From assembly GCF_026151205.1 (NCBI RefSeq), contig NC_087082.1, positions 13,611,365 through 13,673,364 of the forward strand: a stretch of 62,000 nucleotides of DNA, written 5' to 3'. The position numbers and the translations under genes were made by a program. Below the pieces are notes generated by a model. The model was not told where the DNA came from, ran no database searches, and was given only the letters and a program-made list of their open reading frames with translations. This stretch comes from Bolinopsis microptera. Its lineage: Eukaryota; Ctenophora; Tentaculata; Lobata; Bolinopsidae. Each line of letters starts with the position of its first letter. Within the stretch, counting starts at the first letter, position 1. Positions 1 to 12,300 of this stretch are shown here, piece after piece.

Positions 1-2008
1 TTTATAGAGTTTTAATCACTGACAATATCCGAAAGTGCTGCGGTTTGACAACCAGAATGATGTTTAAAATACAACTTTTTATGCCTCGAGATCGACTTAT
101 TGAGTTAAGTTTTTGAACGGTCTTCTTGCCAACTTGTCAGACAGTCACGAAATGGACGATATTAAATCTCTGATTCGGGTAAAATCTGATACGGGTAAAA
201 TCTCTGATTCTACTGGTTACTTGGTTACTAGTTACCAGGGAACTGGTTACTGGTTACTAGAATATCTCCAACTTGTCAGACAGTCACGAACTGGATGATA
301 TTAAATCACCGATTATACTGGTTCTACTGGTCCGAATCCACTTGTTATTAAGAAATCCAATCATCGAATGTAAATTGCAATTAGTAATTTGAAGTTAGAG
401 TGGTGTGTAGAACATTAATTGAAGTGCTAACAAATTAGGGTGGTCTCGTGTTACAATATTGACAGTCTAAAGATGGAGCTTTAATTGATTAATTAATTGG
501 TGACAGTAATTTTAGAGCAATCAATGATTAATATCAATATAATGTATAAATCAAGATGTAATCATGTATCGATATAGATTATAGAGATAGCCACAGTAAT
601 CAACAAAATTTCTAAGATATTTAAGATTATTTTAAGATATCAATATAATCGCTACATTTTAACAAAGATAACATTAAAACACACATTAAGATTATGCTAG
701 ATTTTTAATATCACGAGTTCGAATGACCTCATCACCTCATATCACAAGTTGGCATACGAGTAGTTATCATATTACAAAATACAGCGCTCTTTCCCTTTAT
801 CTCTTTCTTTTTGGTAGGAAGCACATTATCTGTACTGACTTTATAACTTTTTGATGTTGTATTACACTGTAAATTGTAAATTGTAATACAGTGGCTGTAT
901 GTCCGGTCACATGATCCAAGTTTTACAAATATGTTCTCCGTTCAAATCCTTTCTTTCTGTTTCGATTTGTGACTCGTGTTCGTGCGGAGTAATTTTCCGC
1001 TTTTACACTTAAAACTTTAAAAACTTTACAGCCCAAAATACTTTTCATGACAGATTTAACGTCGCTCGACATCTAATATTTTACACACACCATATTTTAC
1101 ACACACCATATTTTACACACACCATATTTTAATGTTTAAGTTATACTCAATGCCAATTTTCATAAGACAAACGCTGTAATATTATAAAACATCAGAACAG
1201 CAACTTGTCAAAGGATAGTAGCCACATCCCATTGTTTACATTACCAAACACAAATACATAATTACGCTGTTGAGTACACATTCCTTCAAAACACCTTCAC
1301 ACAACAAATATTACTCTGTGAAACGGGCAGTCAGAAGTCACGACACCCTTAAACGACACCATGAATCGACACCTTCATAATGACCTTCACACGACACCTT
1401 CAAACGACACTTTCACCACAAAACATATCTTAAAAACACGCCGACACTCCTCTTGATCGTCTACTAAATATAATTGTCAGCCACTCAATTTTAATTGAAA
1501 ACAATCATGAAATATGTCATTTTATCTTAAATATGTCATTTAATCTACGAAATTAGCCATCCAGTATATCCTATTAACCTGTCGGGCTGTCTATTCTTTT
1601 GTCACCCCGTCTTGCGAGCTAATCAACATAATCTCTCATATTGTGTAAAACAGATGTGTGCAGGTTATTGCATATGATGCACTGCATGATATTATGCGTG
1701 TATAATAATTAATATTATTGATTTGAAAAAGCTCTTTGAGAACACATACAGTGTAGGTAGAATGGAAATAGTCTCGGAAATAGACATTAAACACCAATTC
1801 AATATATTTTTACGAGACTAATTTAGAATGGATAAGTTAGTTTACACATTTTATGTAGGTAATTTGTTTAATAAGAACTACAGCTAGGCTTTATTAATTA
1901 ATTGTATGAGAAAGGACAATATTAAATTTATTAATTTGGCTATATACATCTCTTAGGAAAGGCTGTACAATACAACAAGTTACAGATTTCACCCCAAAAT
2001 CATAGTAG
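1..2008. other. AT-rich intergenic flank, no gene seen
   Basis: No convincing coding region. It contains an imperfect direct repeat of about 46 bp (131-176 and 269-315, both beginning with the same AACTTGTCAGACAGTCACGA string) separated by GGTTACT/AGTTACC-rich DNA. A three-copy 16-bp tandem repeat lies at about 1078-1131 and a run of degenerate CGACACC motifs at about 1340-1420. The last few hundred bases may hold the promoter or a 5' exon of the CD36-family gene, but I see no clear TATA or initiator that decides it. Confidence 0.5.
1078..1131. repeat. 16-bp tandem repeat, three copies
   Basis: Three near-perfect copies of an ACACACCATATTTTAC-type unit in direct orientation. It is short and probably a slippage product. 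Confidence 0.8.
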
Positions 2009-3762
2009 ATGAAATATCACCTAAATACCTTCCACACCACAACTTGTAACTTAAAAAGAGTTTCCCCTCAAGGTATGTCGTGTCCCTACCAATGGAACAC
2101 TCTAGAAGACTCCGCAAAACCCCGAGCTAAATGCTTCTTTTGTTGCCAGACCTTTTTCTCCGTCTTCTCCATCTTCATGATTGTCTTCACTGTTGTCCTC
2201 TTCCCCATCATCTTCCAAGACCTGGTAAACAGCCAAGTTGTCCTGACAAACGGGACCTTGAGTTTTGACCAGTGGCTGGCTCCCACTCCGGCAATCTTCA
2301 AGATAGTGACAGTCTACAACGTGACAAACCAAGCCAACGTGACAGCAGGTGGACAGCCCATATTGGAACCTATAGGACCGTACTACTTCCGGGAGTACCG
2401 AGAAAGAGTTAACGTAGAGGAGGTGTACGATCAGGAGCTGTGGTTCGGAGAGAAGAAATGGTACGAGTTCGACTACAATACTACTAACAACAACAGAACT
2501 AACGGCAGTGCTCCTCTGGATCCCGTTAAAGATTTGTTTACTACCTTTAACCTGGCCTACGTGGGAGTTGCTTATAATTTGACTATCAGTGGGACTAAAG
2601 CTCAGATTGCGGGAGCTGTTGCTATGGCCAAGCTGGAGCACGAACAAACACTATTCATGACCAGGTCAGTTTTAAATTATTATAACGATTTTCTAGATAA
2701 TGCATTTAATTTATCATCAATCAAACTGTTCAAGTTATTTTCCAGACCCAGTCGAATAGTTGTTACATTTAGTAACTTTTTGTCGCACCCAGGTCGGTGA
2801 ATGATGTTGTATTTGGCTACACTGACAAGTTCCTGACTATTCTTAAAGTAGCAATGCCGGACCTCAACGACAGAGTCCAGCTCTGTGCCAACATGAGCGA
2901 ACGAGACATCAACTCCATCAGCAAGATCCGGACCGGACGAAAGAACATCTCCCAGCTGGGTGAGTACACAGCGTGGCAGGGTTACAAAAAATTACCTTAC
3001 TGGAAGACAGATGAAGCAGCCACGATAAACGGCACAGAAGGGCTGTTCTTTGCACCAAACCTGGACAAGACTAAGTCCATCACCACCTTCGTGGATGATC
3101 TCTTCAGAGCTAACCCTCTGGAGTTCGTTAAAGAGGATGTTACCCTGACCCTGCCTACGTACAAGTACAAGATACCCAAGTACGTAATGATGAACGCTAC
3201 TAACAATCCTCTGAACGATGGGTTCTACGCGTACGGACCTGATGGGTTGATGAACCTAACAGCTGCGGTGATGGCTCCTGTATTTGCTTCTAAACCCTCC
3301 TTCCTGGACGCGGAACCCTGGCTACAGGACGAGATAACAGGACTAGCACCAGCTGACGAGACCATGGACACTAATCTGTGGGTGGAACCGGTTACGGGTG
3401 CTCTGGTTAAAGCTAAGAAACAACTCCAAGCAAACATGATGATAATGAAACTACCTATGTTCCCTCATCTTGGTGACCTGAGGGAGAGTCCCAGGTTTGT
3501 TCCTATCTCTAACATCGTGGAGACGGGAGGCATGGATGAGGATCTGGTCAACACATTCAAAGCCAAAGTGTTCAAACCCAAGCAACAATTCATTATTGTA
3601 CTGTGGGTGTTGTTTGGGTTGTGTTGTTTGATAGCCGGTGTGTTTGGCTACCTGAACTGTAGACACATCAGGAAGAATCAGAAGGGTTCCACCCTTCTGA
3701 TCCCTAATGAGGGTAGTAAGCTTGGACCTGGAGGGAAGAGAGATAGTTATAAGGGCGTTTGA
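2009..3762 (+). CDS. CD36/SCARB (scavenger receptor class B) family membrane protein, two coding exons
   Basis: Exon 1 is 2009-2664 and exon 2 is 2793-3762. The intron 2665-2792 has GT (AG|GTCAGT) and AG (CACCCAG|GTCGG) ends, and joining it keeps frame, giving 541 codons against about 470-530 usual for the family. A membrane span lies at residues about 43-69, followed by the family's VNSQVVLTNGT and GPYYFREYRE signatures. A VNDVVFGYTDKF segment spans the splice. A second span lies at about 485-506, followed by a 35-residue basic tail. This two-pass hairpin with a large glycosylated lumenal domain (many N-x-T/S sites) is the CD36/LIMP-2/SR-B1 plan, a family that binds lipids and lipoproteins. 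An in-frame stop lies directly before the ATG at 2009. An alternative start is 2075 (residue 23), where TTTCCCCTCAAG resembles a splice acceptor, so the first 22 residues are doubtful. Oddly, the ectodomain keeps only one cysteine: the disulfide region before the APVFASKPSF motif has none. Confidence 0.9.
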
Positions 3763-3830
3763 GGGGAGGCTGTGTTGACAAATCTTGAATGGTTTATTAT
3801 TATTGATTTTTGTGTTCTGGCATATTCAGA

Positions 3831-3836
3831 AATAAA
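3831..3836 (+). terminator. Polyadenylation signal of the CD36-family gene
   Basis: A canonical AATAAA hexamer lies 69 bp after the stop codon and is followed by AT- and GT-rich DNA. It is the first such hexamer downstream and gives a compact 3' UTR. Confidence 0.65.
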
Positions 3837-3839
3837 GAG

Positions 3840-5320
3840 TGCAAGTAAAGACACATGATGATTATTTTTTTCCTACATGTTGATTTTCAGAGATTTTTTT
3901 ATAATATTTGTTGAGTGTTGATTAATTTTTTACTTTGTTTGTTTGTTTGTAGCTCCGCACATATTTCGCAATCAAGCTTAGTATAACTGATAGTTACACT
4001 CTTACTATGTTCGTTGTTTGAAGTTGTGGATTTCGCAATCAACGTGTGTATCACTGAAATAAAAGATTTGTTTCGCCGAAATAAAGTAGCGGGTCAATCG
4101 ACGTGTGTATCACTGAAATAAAAGAGTTACAGCAACACCACAGTTCTTTAAAGCAGCTCTCCAACCAAACTCCCCCACACTCAATGTAATGACGTTACCC
4201 CATGAGGACCTAACACCGACTCTATGTTGCACATTCATTTACTTGACGTACCATCAATCGTATTCTTGATGTCTGAAATAGAATTAAGCCTCCTCTGTTA
4301 TATATATATATATCAGCATATTTCCCGTCACATTCTATCAAATTCAGCTGAGAGTGCAAGTGACGGGGAATGAGAAACTTTTAAATTAGCCTGAGAACAT
4401 TCTCGAATTGTGAACAATTTAAATGTTTTAAGACGTGACATGGTTCTTCTCATGCTGGTTGCGTCATGCTGCGAAATGAACATGCAATTTTTGACGTTGC
4501 ACGAAAAATTATTGTAGAGTTGTGGTGAAGCTAATTAAACTCACGTAATGACGCGATGAAATTAGAACTGAAGACCAAACATCATGATCGCCGCTTTCTC
4601 CTAGAGTGGAGGTCTGTGATAATTTATACTTTGTGATCTCAGCTACAGATTACTTTAAAATGTCTCGACTCTCTCCCTCTCTCTCTGGGCCTCATTAATC
4701 AAACCTCGAGCCGGATCTAAAAATGTATTAGGTCATGTTCTGGGCAGAGGAAGGTTTAAAGCGTGCCATCATTGCAAAAAGGTTGCATTTAATTCCCCGA
4801 TTTAAGAGATCATCTAGATCTAATGATCCTAGACGATTTTAAAAGATTTATAAAACTTTATTAAAGCTCTCGACTACTGCTTTACTAAGCTGGTGCTCTG
4901 TTATAATGGTTAATGATTAATCAGATTTAAATGATAAAATACAAATGCACATTATAACGATAACTGTTGGTGACTTGTTCAGAGTAACTGATAATTGTGG
5001 GCTAATTTGTTGAAACTGAGGTCAAGGCTGAGTCAGGCGGGTTGGAGTCTGCGTGTTCGGTTTTCAGTAACTTCTTGTCCATGAACCGTCCCTGTTACAT
5101 GGCCAAGATATCCTTCTAGATAAGGTTTACATTTTAGTTATTGGACACGGTCGATTATCTGTGCTATAATAGTATGTAGAATTATGATCTAGCTTTTTAG
5201 AGAAATGGTATGAGATTGCAGTAGTCCTCAACTATGAATATACTTTCCCCTATGTCAAGCACGTTTGAACCTGCTCATTTTAACTGGTACAGTATCAGCT
5301 AACAAGCACGATCTGTCACG
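3840..5320. other. Intergenic DNA, no gene seen
   Basis: AT-rich, with stop codons in all frames at short intervals. Contains a short (TA)n at about 4301-4312, a duplicated phrase around 4040-4060 and 4098-4120 (a CGTGTGTATCACTGAAATAAA-like string), and a short CT run at about 4670-4690. Nothing else recognised. Confidence 0.5.
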
Positions 5321-5321
5321 G

Positions 5322-5605
5322 CACGTGGGCGGTGTGCATTAACACGTGACACGCGGGGACTGGTACTTCAACTTTGTCACGTGCCAAGGTGAGCAGCTAT
5401 CACGTGGGGAGGTGAGCACTGGAGTTCCTAATAACTTTACAACAAAAGAATAGTCTGGACACGTGGGTGATTCCACTTCGAGACAAGGTTATATTGCTTT
5501 CATTTGATTGGCTGGTTACTCTCAGCTCATCTCCTCCTATTGGCTGATCTGACACGAGATCACACTTCTCATTGGAAGATTACCTCAGTTCTTTACTGTG
5601 ATTGG
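5322..5605. promoter_or_regulatory. Candidate regulatory module: five CACGTG boxes then four CCAAT boxes at 30-32 bp spacing
   Basis: CACGTG palindromes start at 5322, 5343, 5378, 5401 and 5460. Inverted CCAAT boxes (ATTGG on +) start at 5507, 5539, 5571 and 5601, that is at intervals of 32, 32 and 30 bp, three of them in the context ATTGGCT. CACGTG is the site of USF/MYC/MiT-type bHLH-ZIP factors, and CCAAT is the NF-Y site; NF-Y promoters in animals often carry several CCAAT boxes about three helical turns apart. The flanks of the four boxes are not similar, so this is not a decayed tandem repeat. The module sits just left of the 21-bp minisatellite and its transcript is unknown. Confidence 0.5.
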
Positions 5606-5667
5606 CTAGTTAGCTATAGTGCTTCAACCGTGCACGTACTCTGAATATGATCAGAATGTATTAAACC

Positions 5668-6577
5668 AGGCGGTAGAAGACTGGTATTTGGTGGTAGAAG
5701 ACTGGTATTTGGTGGTAAAATACTGGTATTTAGCGGTAGAATACTGGTATTTGGTGGTAGAAGACTGGTATTTGGTGGTAGAAGACTGGTATTTAGCGGT
5801 AGAAGACTGGTATTTAGCGGTAGAAGACTGGTATTTAGCGGTAGAAGACTGGTATTTAGCGGTAGAAGACTGGTATTTAGCGGTAGAAGACTGGTATTTA
5901 GCGGTAGAAGACTGGTATTTAGCGGTAGAAGACTGGTATTTAGCGGTAGAAGACTGGTATTTGGTGGTAGAATACTGGTATTTAGCGGTAAAATACTGGT
6001 ATTTAGCGGTAGAAGACTGGTATTTAGCGGTAAAATACTGGTATTTAGCAGTAGAATACTGGTATTTAGCGGTAGAAGACTGGTATTTAGCGGTAGAATA
6101 CTGGTATTTAGCGGTAGAAGACTGGTATTTAGCGGTAAAATACTGGTATTTAGCAGTAGAAGACTGGTATTTAGCGGTAGAAGACTGGTATTTAGCGGTA
6201 GAATACTGGTATTTAGCGGTAGAATACTGGTATTTAGCGGTAGAAGACTGGTATTTAGCGGTAAAATACTGGTATTTAGCAGTAGAATACTGGTATTTAG
6301 CGGTAGAAGACTGGTATTTAGCGGTAGAATACTGGTATTTAGCGGTAGAAGACTGGTATTTAGCGGTAAAATACTGGTATTTAGCAGTAGAAGACTGGTA
6401 TTTAGCGGTAGAAGACTGGTATTTAGCGGTAGAATACTGGTATTTAGCGGTAGAATACTGGTATTTAGCGGTAAAATACTGGTATTTAGCAGTAGAAGAC
6501 TGGTATTTAGCGGTAGAAGACTAGTATTTAGCGGTAGAAGACTGGTATTTGGTGGTAGAAGACTGGTATTTGGTGGT
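5668..6577. repeat. 21-bp minisatellite (about 43 units) with an 11-unit higher-order repeat
   Basis: The unit is a 21-mer containing GCGGTAGAAGACTGGTATTT. The variable part reads GAAGAC, GAATAC or AAATAC, and the first two bases GC or TG. In one frame (5619-6524) it is open for 301 codons as WYL-containing heptads, but that frame has no ATG and is open only because 21 is divisible by 3; I do not call it a gene. Units numbered from 5670 show that units 17-27 (6006-6236) and 28-38 (6237-6467) have the same order of 11 variants, a 231-bp higher-order repeat. Confidence 0.95.
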
Positions 6578-8030
6578 GAGAGTGCAGACAGGTACTTGGT
6601 TACTATCTGGTTACTGACTGATTACCCCGGGTTACCCCTAGTAACGGTAGAGGGCTGGTATGTGGGGTTAATTTACTAGCGGAGAGTGCAGACAGACGGG
6701 ACCTTATTGACAGGTTTATTGGAATATACTGTTCACTTTACCTTAATAGAGTGTATATTTATGAGGTAGTGTATGAGAGGTGTTGGAATGATATTGGTTA
6801 TATAGTTTTAGTTGAGCTGCCACTATAAAAGTGTGTTTTAATGCGACTCACAGTTGGGTTTCACAGTATTTACACTCAACAAATAATAGTATTATTGATC
6901 TGGTTGTTCAGATCTGTTAGTAACTCCATAGTTCACTGAAGATGATGATTCAGATTCTGTTTTATATCTTCAAATAAATGTTAGTGTATCATATATTTAT
7001 TATTATTCTTCCGAAGATCAACGAAAGTTTACACTGAACATCACTTCCCCAGACACATGTCCTGGGGATTACCTAATTCTACTTTGTCATATACAGTATA
7101 CTTTCTAAATGTATGCAGCCTGACCTATACTACAGCTGCACTAAAACATTTTACCACCATCGAATTGCCACCCAACAATCCGCCAGAATTACTGACTCAC
7201 TTTTAGCTGGTGCAGTCGGTTAATACACGCAATTCACAAGATATTTCTTACCATTCATATTATTATGATCATTCATCAAAAACTACTTCCATTTAAATCT
7301 TTGTCATCTTTTATCATAGCGAACATACATAAAAAGCCGTCCATTTAGACACAAGTCTCTGCACACATTAACGATACAAATAATCGCTACTACGAGTGCC
7401 TAGTGCAGGGTCTATCGTTATTTACCTCATGGCAACTGTTTTTGTTCCATTTAGAAGTACCTGGGTTTGTACCTCTTCGTCAACGACATCTTTCACAACC
7501 AGCATATTACTAATATCACTACTATTGTTTCGCAATACGTACCAAGCACCTTATTGTGCGGCCCGAGGAACTAGACCAAACCAGAGTGACCTAGTGCCTA
7601 TCAGTATCTTCGTGCTGTTTTAGCTCATTATCTCTGGTTATCATCCTCTCGGCATTTGGGCATTTAGTAAATTCCACCTTCATGCTTTACTTTTTTAAAT
7701 GGGCCACAAATACAAAGGTTCAGCCTCTATTTAGAAAATATACACATTATCAGTTTGTAGAAGTTTGGTATTTAATATTATAATGCAGCAGACACATCTA
7801 CAGACTGGTATAAGATTATAAGCTGAAAATTGTACGTGCTAAGCTTTATGTGTTGATTCCAAGAAATCGTTGCAACATATTGTGGTAGATAACATCGGAA
7901 CTTCTAGTACGTGCTTTTACCCCGCAAAACTGAACTCATCATCCCTTAACGGTGTTCATCTCACTGAAGTTAATGAACTCTGCCAATATGCATTTTGGCA
8001 ATCACTGCAGTATTTATATAGCAAGTATTC
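6578..8030. other. Intergenic DNA, no gene seen
   Basis: Begins with several GGTTACT/GATTACC motifs (about 6590-6640). Otherwise unremarkable AT-rich DNA with no ORF that looks coding; the 75-codon frame at 7396-7623 has no recognisable domain. Confidence 0.45.
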
Positions 8031-8034
8031 ACAA

Positions 8035-8215
8035 AATAAGTGAATAAGTATTGAAGACGATTGCTAGAGTAAGTTAATAATAAGTGCATAAGTATTTAAG
8101 ACGGTCGCGGTCGCCAGAATAAGGTCATAATAATTGAATAAGTATTGAAGACGATTGCCAGACTAAATTAATAGTAACTTAATAATTATTAAAGACGATT
8201 GCCAGAATTCCAGAT
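8035..8215. repeat. Diverged tandem array of about 45-50 bp units
   Basis: Four imperfect units, each containing a variant of AATAAGTATTGAAGACGATTGCCAGA followed by a TAA-rich spacer. The units differ by substitutions and small indels, so the array is old. Confidence 0.65.
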
Positions 8216-8488
8216 GCCCATGTCCGGAATTTTGGGATCAGTCAGCTTTTAAACTGTGTAGCAAATTCTTGTGATTCTCTCTTACCAGATGCACTAGACG
8301 GTAACAAGGTAACACGGTCAGTTGCTAAGTCACGGTGAAGGGTGTTGCCTACATTCCTCACATACCATTGTGTGCTACGTTACTGGGGCTCATTCTGTTT
8401 GCTTCAGCCCTGCTTTATTTCCTTATCTTGGTGGTGATGTCAGCGCGAACTGACATGTGACATGTACCATGTGTATTGTGTAATCAGG

Positions 8489-8595
8489 AGTAACCAGTCA
8501 GTAACCAGTCAGTAACCAGTCAGTAACCAGTCAGTAACCAGTCAGTAACCAGTCAGTAACCAGTCAGTAACCAGTCAGTAACCAGTCAGTAACCA
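8489..8595. repeat. 11-bp minisatellite AGTAACCAGTC, about 9.7 copies
   Basis: Nine perfect copies and one partial copy of AGTAACCAGTC. On the other strand this is GACTGGTTACT, sharing CTGGTTA with the array at 19569 and the degenerate array near 12.4 kb. The 93-codon frame beginning with the ATG just after the array (8595-8876) has no recognisable domain and is not called. Confidence 0.95.
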
Positions 8596-9213
8596 TGAGT
8601 TACCAGTCAGTATATATTGTGACAGCGATTTCAAAAATTGCCCTTTCTCTGGGAAAGCTGGCTTTATGTCAAGGTTCAGACTTATTAGACCCGCTATCTA
8701 AATTCAATAAGAAAATTGGTCGCTCGTACAATATTCAAAAAGGCTGGCTGTCTGATTTTATATCGGATCGTGAAATGGCGGCAGGTATTTACCGTCTAAC
8801 GTCAAATGAGACAAATTTGCTTGAAAGCTCACTCTTAATAGTCTATTATGCACTTGAAATAGAACGTTTTTTCTAAAGAAGTGCAGGGAATGATTAAAAG
8901 GCTAGGGTTGCTTTGGAAGTCAGACAAACTAACGAGTAAATTATACAAATCCAAAAATACTTGCTGTTTTGCCCCCAAGTTCATGATTTTGTAGTTTTGG
9001 TAGATCATACTTATTATAAGGAACTGTGTTTACTGCACTATATTTAGTTTTACACTATAACACACTATACTGCACTATATTATTTAAACTGCACCAGCTG
9101 CCCCACTTGATATTTTCTTGTTAAATCACACTTCTCCCTCATCTATTGTCTCTTCTATGTCTCATTGTATTACCAGTTCACTGTCATCGGGGCGGTATAC
9201 TGTATAGCTCACA

Positions 9214-9312
9214 CATGAGTCATGATACTCACGCTCTAACACGGAATTATTGTATCCAATCAGAAGTTAGAACGACTCTTATTCTGACCAATCAGCAGTA
9301 AGTTTCACCAAT
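9214..9312. promoter_or_regulatory. Candidate regulatory site: AP-1-like box and three CCAATCAG boxes
   Basis: CCAAT boxes on the + strand start at 9256, 9288 and 9308, each in the full context CCAATCAG, with spacings of 32 and 20 bp. About 40 bp upstream is TGAGTCA, the AP-1/bZIP consensus. CCAATCA is the preferred NF-Y context. The boxes point opposite to those of the 5.5-kb cluster. No gene is visible directly downstream. Confidence 0.4.
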
Positions 9313-9319
9313 CAGATGA

Positions 9320-12300
9320 CTAGTTACAGCTGGTTACTGGTTAAGGATCATTGTAAGGGGGTAAGGTTTACTTTTAGGTGATCGGCTGTTAGTTTTAACG
9401 GTACTGTTAGTTAAAAAGGAGAGCTTGTATGATGTTACTAGACTTGAGCTACAGTAAGAAGTAGTTACTGTTGTTCTAACTCACAACTTTAGATCATTAG
9501 TCTCGCTCTGAACAGTAAGAACTAAGAACCAGATCATTCATCATACCAATTCTAAGAATATGTGCACCCTTCAAAAGCAAAGGAGATTCTCAGAAATCCA
9601 TGCAATACTTGCATGAAATCATGTACTGGATTGAAGTTAAGAGCTGTACCCAGTACCTTCATATTAATAGTTAGGGGAGTAGCAAGTGAGCTGACAAATA
9701 GCACTCAGCAGGTTACTGAGGGGCAATGACTGTTGTAAAACGATATTTAAATATATTATTTAAACTCTTTTAAAGGCCCGTTATTATAACCATTATAGTT
9801 GCTTCTCTGAGGATTTAAGTGGCTAAAGTTCAGAGATCATGTGAAGCAGCTCTTAATTTATAATCTTGAAGATTGAGATCATGATCGCTCTTTGCTGCTG
9901 CGAGTGATTAGTCTTCGTGGTGGACTGTGGATACCACGCCCCATTGAAAATACAGTAGTTATACTGTATTGTTTATCAATATATGCCCGGTTAGCTAAAT
10001 GACTCACTGATAGTTAAATCGAAAATACATGATATCCGTAAGTCTTGTTCCAAGCATGTTCCTACTATCATGTGGGCAATACATTTACAAGGCATGACGT
10101 AAATTCCGAGCATATTTCAATCTCTATTCTCTAAGTTAACGTCACACGTGTGCCATCAAATGAAGTAATTTAGAGAATATGCGTGACCGAACTTTAACTG
10201 CTGTCTGGTAGTGGTAGAGAAAGTACTCAATGGTATTTAGAGCTTCTCAAATTCTATTAGCGAGTATTTAATCACAAGGAAGCTTATCTTCAAGCAGGAA
10301 GTGGTACATTCTTAAATGAAATCACATACTCCACCATGACTGCACTTTGAAAAGACATACCGAATTTTATGTTACTAATTTGTGGGAATTATCGTGATGT
10401 ATTTGGTTGAGATATTCGGAAACATGGTTGAACGACGAGAACCCCGCGCCGTCTACTCCACCAATACTGATAACTTAAGAGGAACCCCTAGTTACCTAGT
10501 ATAATTATGAAGATGAAGAAGATTATGAAGATGACGTCTTGCAACATGTTTGACGATAGCCTGTAGATTGATAGTTTGATCTCAGTATTTACAACAAATC
10601 ATCTAGCTTGGTTGATTCAAAGGGAGAAAATAAATTCCTCTCTACCCAGTATTATTATAGCCCTCCCTGTTTCACGCAAGCTCTCTCACAACAATACTGA
10701 TACACACTGTGACATAATGTAGCAGTATATACTACAGGCGACTTCCACCTTACTTCACGCCCTGAGGGTTCATGGCCATATACCCTGACCTGGCTACACT
10801 TCAGCTCCAATACTCGCTCTGGTTATTCCCGGTATAATGAGGGGTCATTCAATTAGCTGTACTGGAATTATGAGCAATATTCTGTAAATATAGGTGACTC
10901 TTTTTGCCGTTTGTTGCCTAACCATGTGGTACCATCCTGACTACAGTTCAGTTTGGTCCCCTAGTTACTACTGGTTAAATTAGTATATAGGAACACACAA
11001 ATGGGAGTTTCTAGAGAAACAGGCCACTTGAATTATTGAGAAGACCTCTTGAGGTAATGTGTTGTACTAAAAATGAGCTGTAACTACACAAAGTGGGACC
11101 GAGCGAGTTCGTACGTTGTTGCTTCCCATTGTTACACTGCTATAATATGGCACCAGCAACCCTTCTAAGGGAGAGTTGTTGTAACTTCGTAGAAATAAAA
11201 GATTTTAAGAGAGGAATCTTTTGTGGTAGGGACTGTAGCAGCTCACTTGGAGTGATTTCAAGAATCAAGATCGCTGTCACCTGACGGCCTGATATCTGTA
11301 GTAATTAGTAGAGTTCCACTTACAATACACATTACACACGTACACCTCTCGTGCATTAAATAATAAATATCAGTGGTACGTGATTTCGGCGCTATTAACC
11401 AGTGACCTAGTAACTGGGTAGTTACTTACGTAAAGCTAGTAACCTAGTAACGTAGTACCCTTATAATTCTGAGTCAGAAAATATATTGTGCTCAGTGCTC
11501 AGGTAATCGGCACTGGTACAGAGTGGTATAGTACGTGTTTAGTACGTGTATAGTACGTGGTATAGTACGTGTTTTATCAGCTTCACATTTTGAGACTTCG
11601 CCGACAATGCAAACATTGCAATGTTTGCAATGGTATGTTCATTATCATATTCTACCTGTGAATAACTCCGAGAATATTGAACCCAATCGTATGTATCGAT
11701 ATGATATTGTATTCGAGCACGAAGGAAAACACACAAATATCTGTTGATTCATTTAGATAAATAATTTTGGTCATTAAATTAAAAATACGTCTTATTTTAT
11801 GATATTGACTTTAGATTCGTGAAGCTATGATTATCTAAATTTACTAACAGCTCTTAATTATGAATATAGTCCAAATTGTCGTGAGGCATCTGATCGTATA
11901 TTTTCAAATCAGTTCATGATTGTAATAACAAACTTTGGGAAGATTTTCACTCGCAGACTGTTCAGTTATTCTTATATCTAAAACATAGTATTATAAATTA
12001 GCATTAAATTGAGTTTAATAAATTGAATATTAATGAGGTAAGACGTTTAATAATAATTGTACGATTTTAATCGGGTTTATTTTCACTACTTAAACGATAA
12101 TGATACGACGATAATCATGGGAAATGTCTCCCAGATAGTCTCCGTGACGTCACAACGAAATAAAAATCAGATTTCTAATAAGATGAGATACGATTACCTG
12201 ACCTCACTGTGACGAGGAGCTGGATACTCCCTCAATATCTGGATAATCCCCGAATCTACCAGTAGTTTCTAATAAAATCTACCTGTTAAAGTAGAGTGTA

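Noticed and set aside
2102-2647. Antisense 181-codon frame opposite CD36 exon 1
   Set aside because: Shadow of a strongly supported coding exon; no domain.
5619-6524. 301-codon open frame of WYL-containing heptads as a protein
   Set aside because: Begins with GTG, consists wholly of a 21-bp satellite, and is open because the period is a multiple of three. No splice or promoter evidence ties it to translation.
8595-8876. 93-codon frame starting with ATG
   Set aside because: No recognisable domain, begins at the edge of a minisatellite, no splice context; likely chance.
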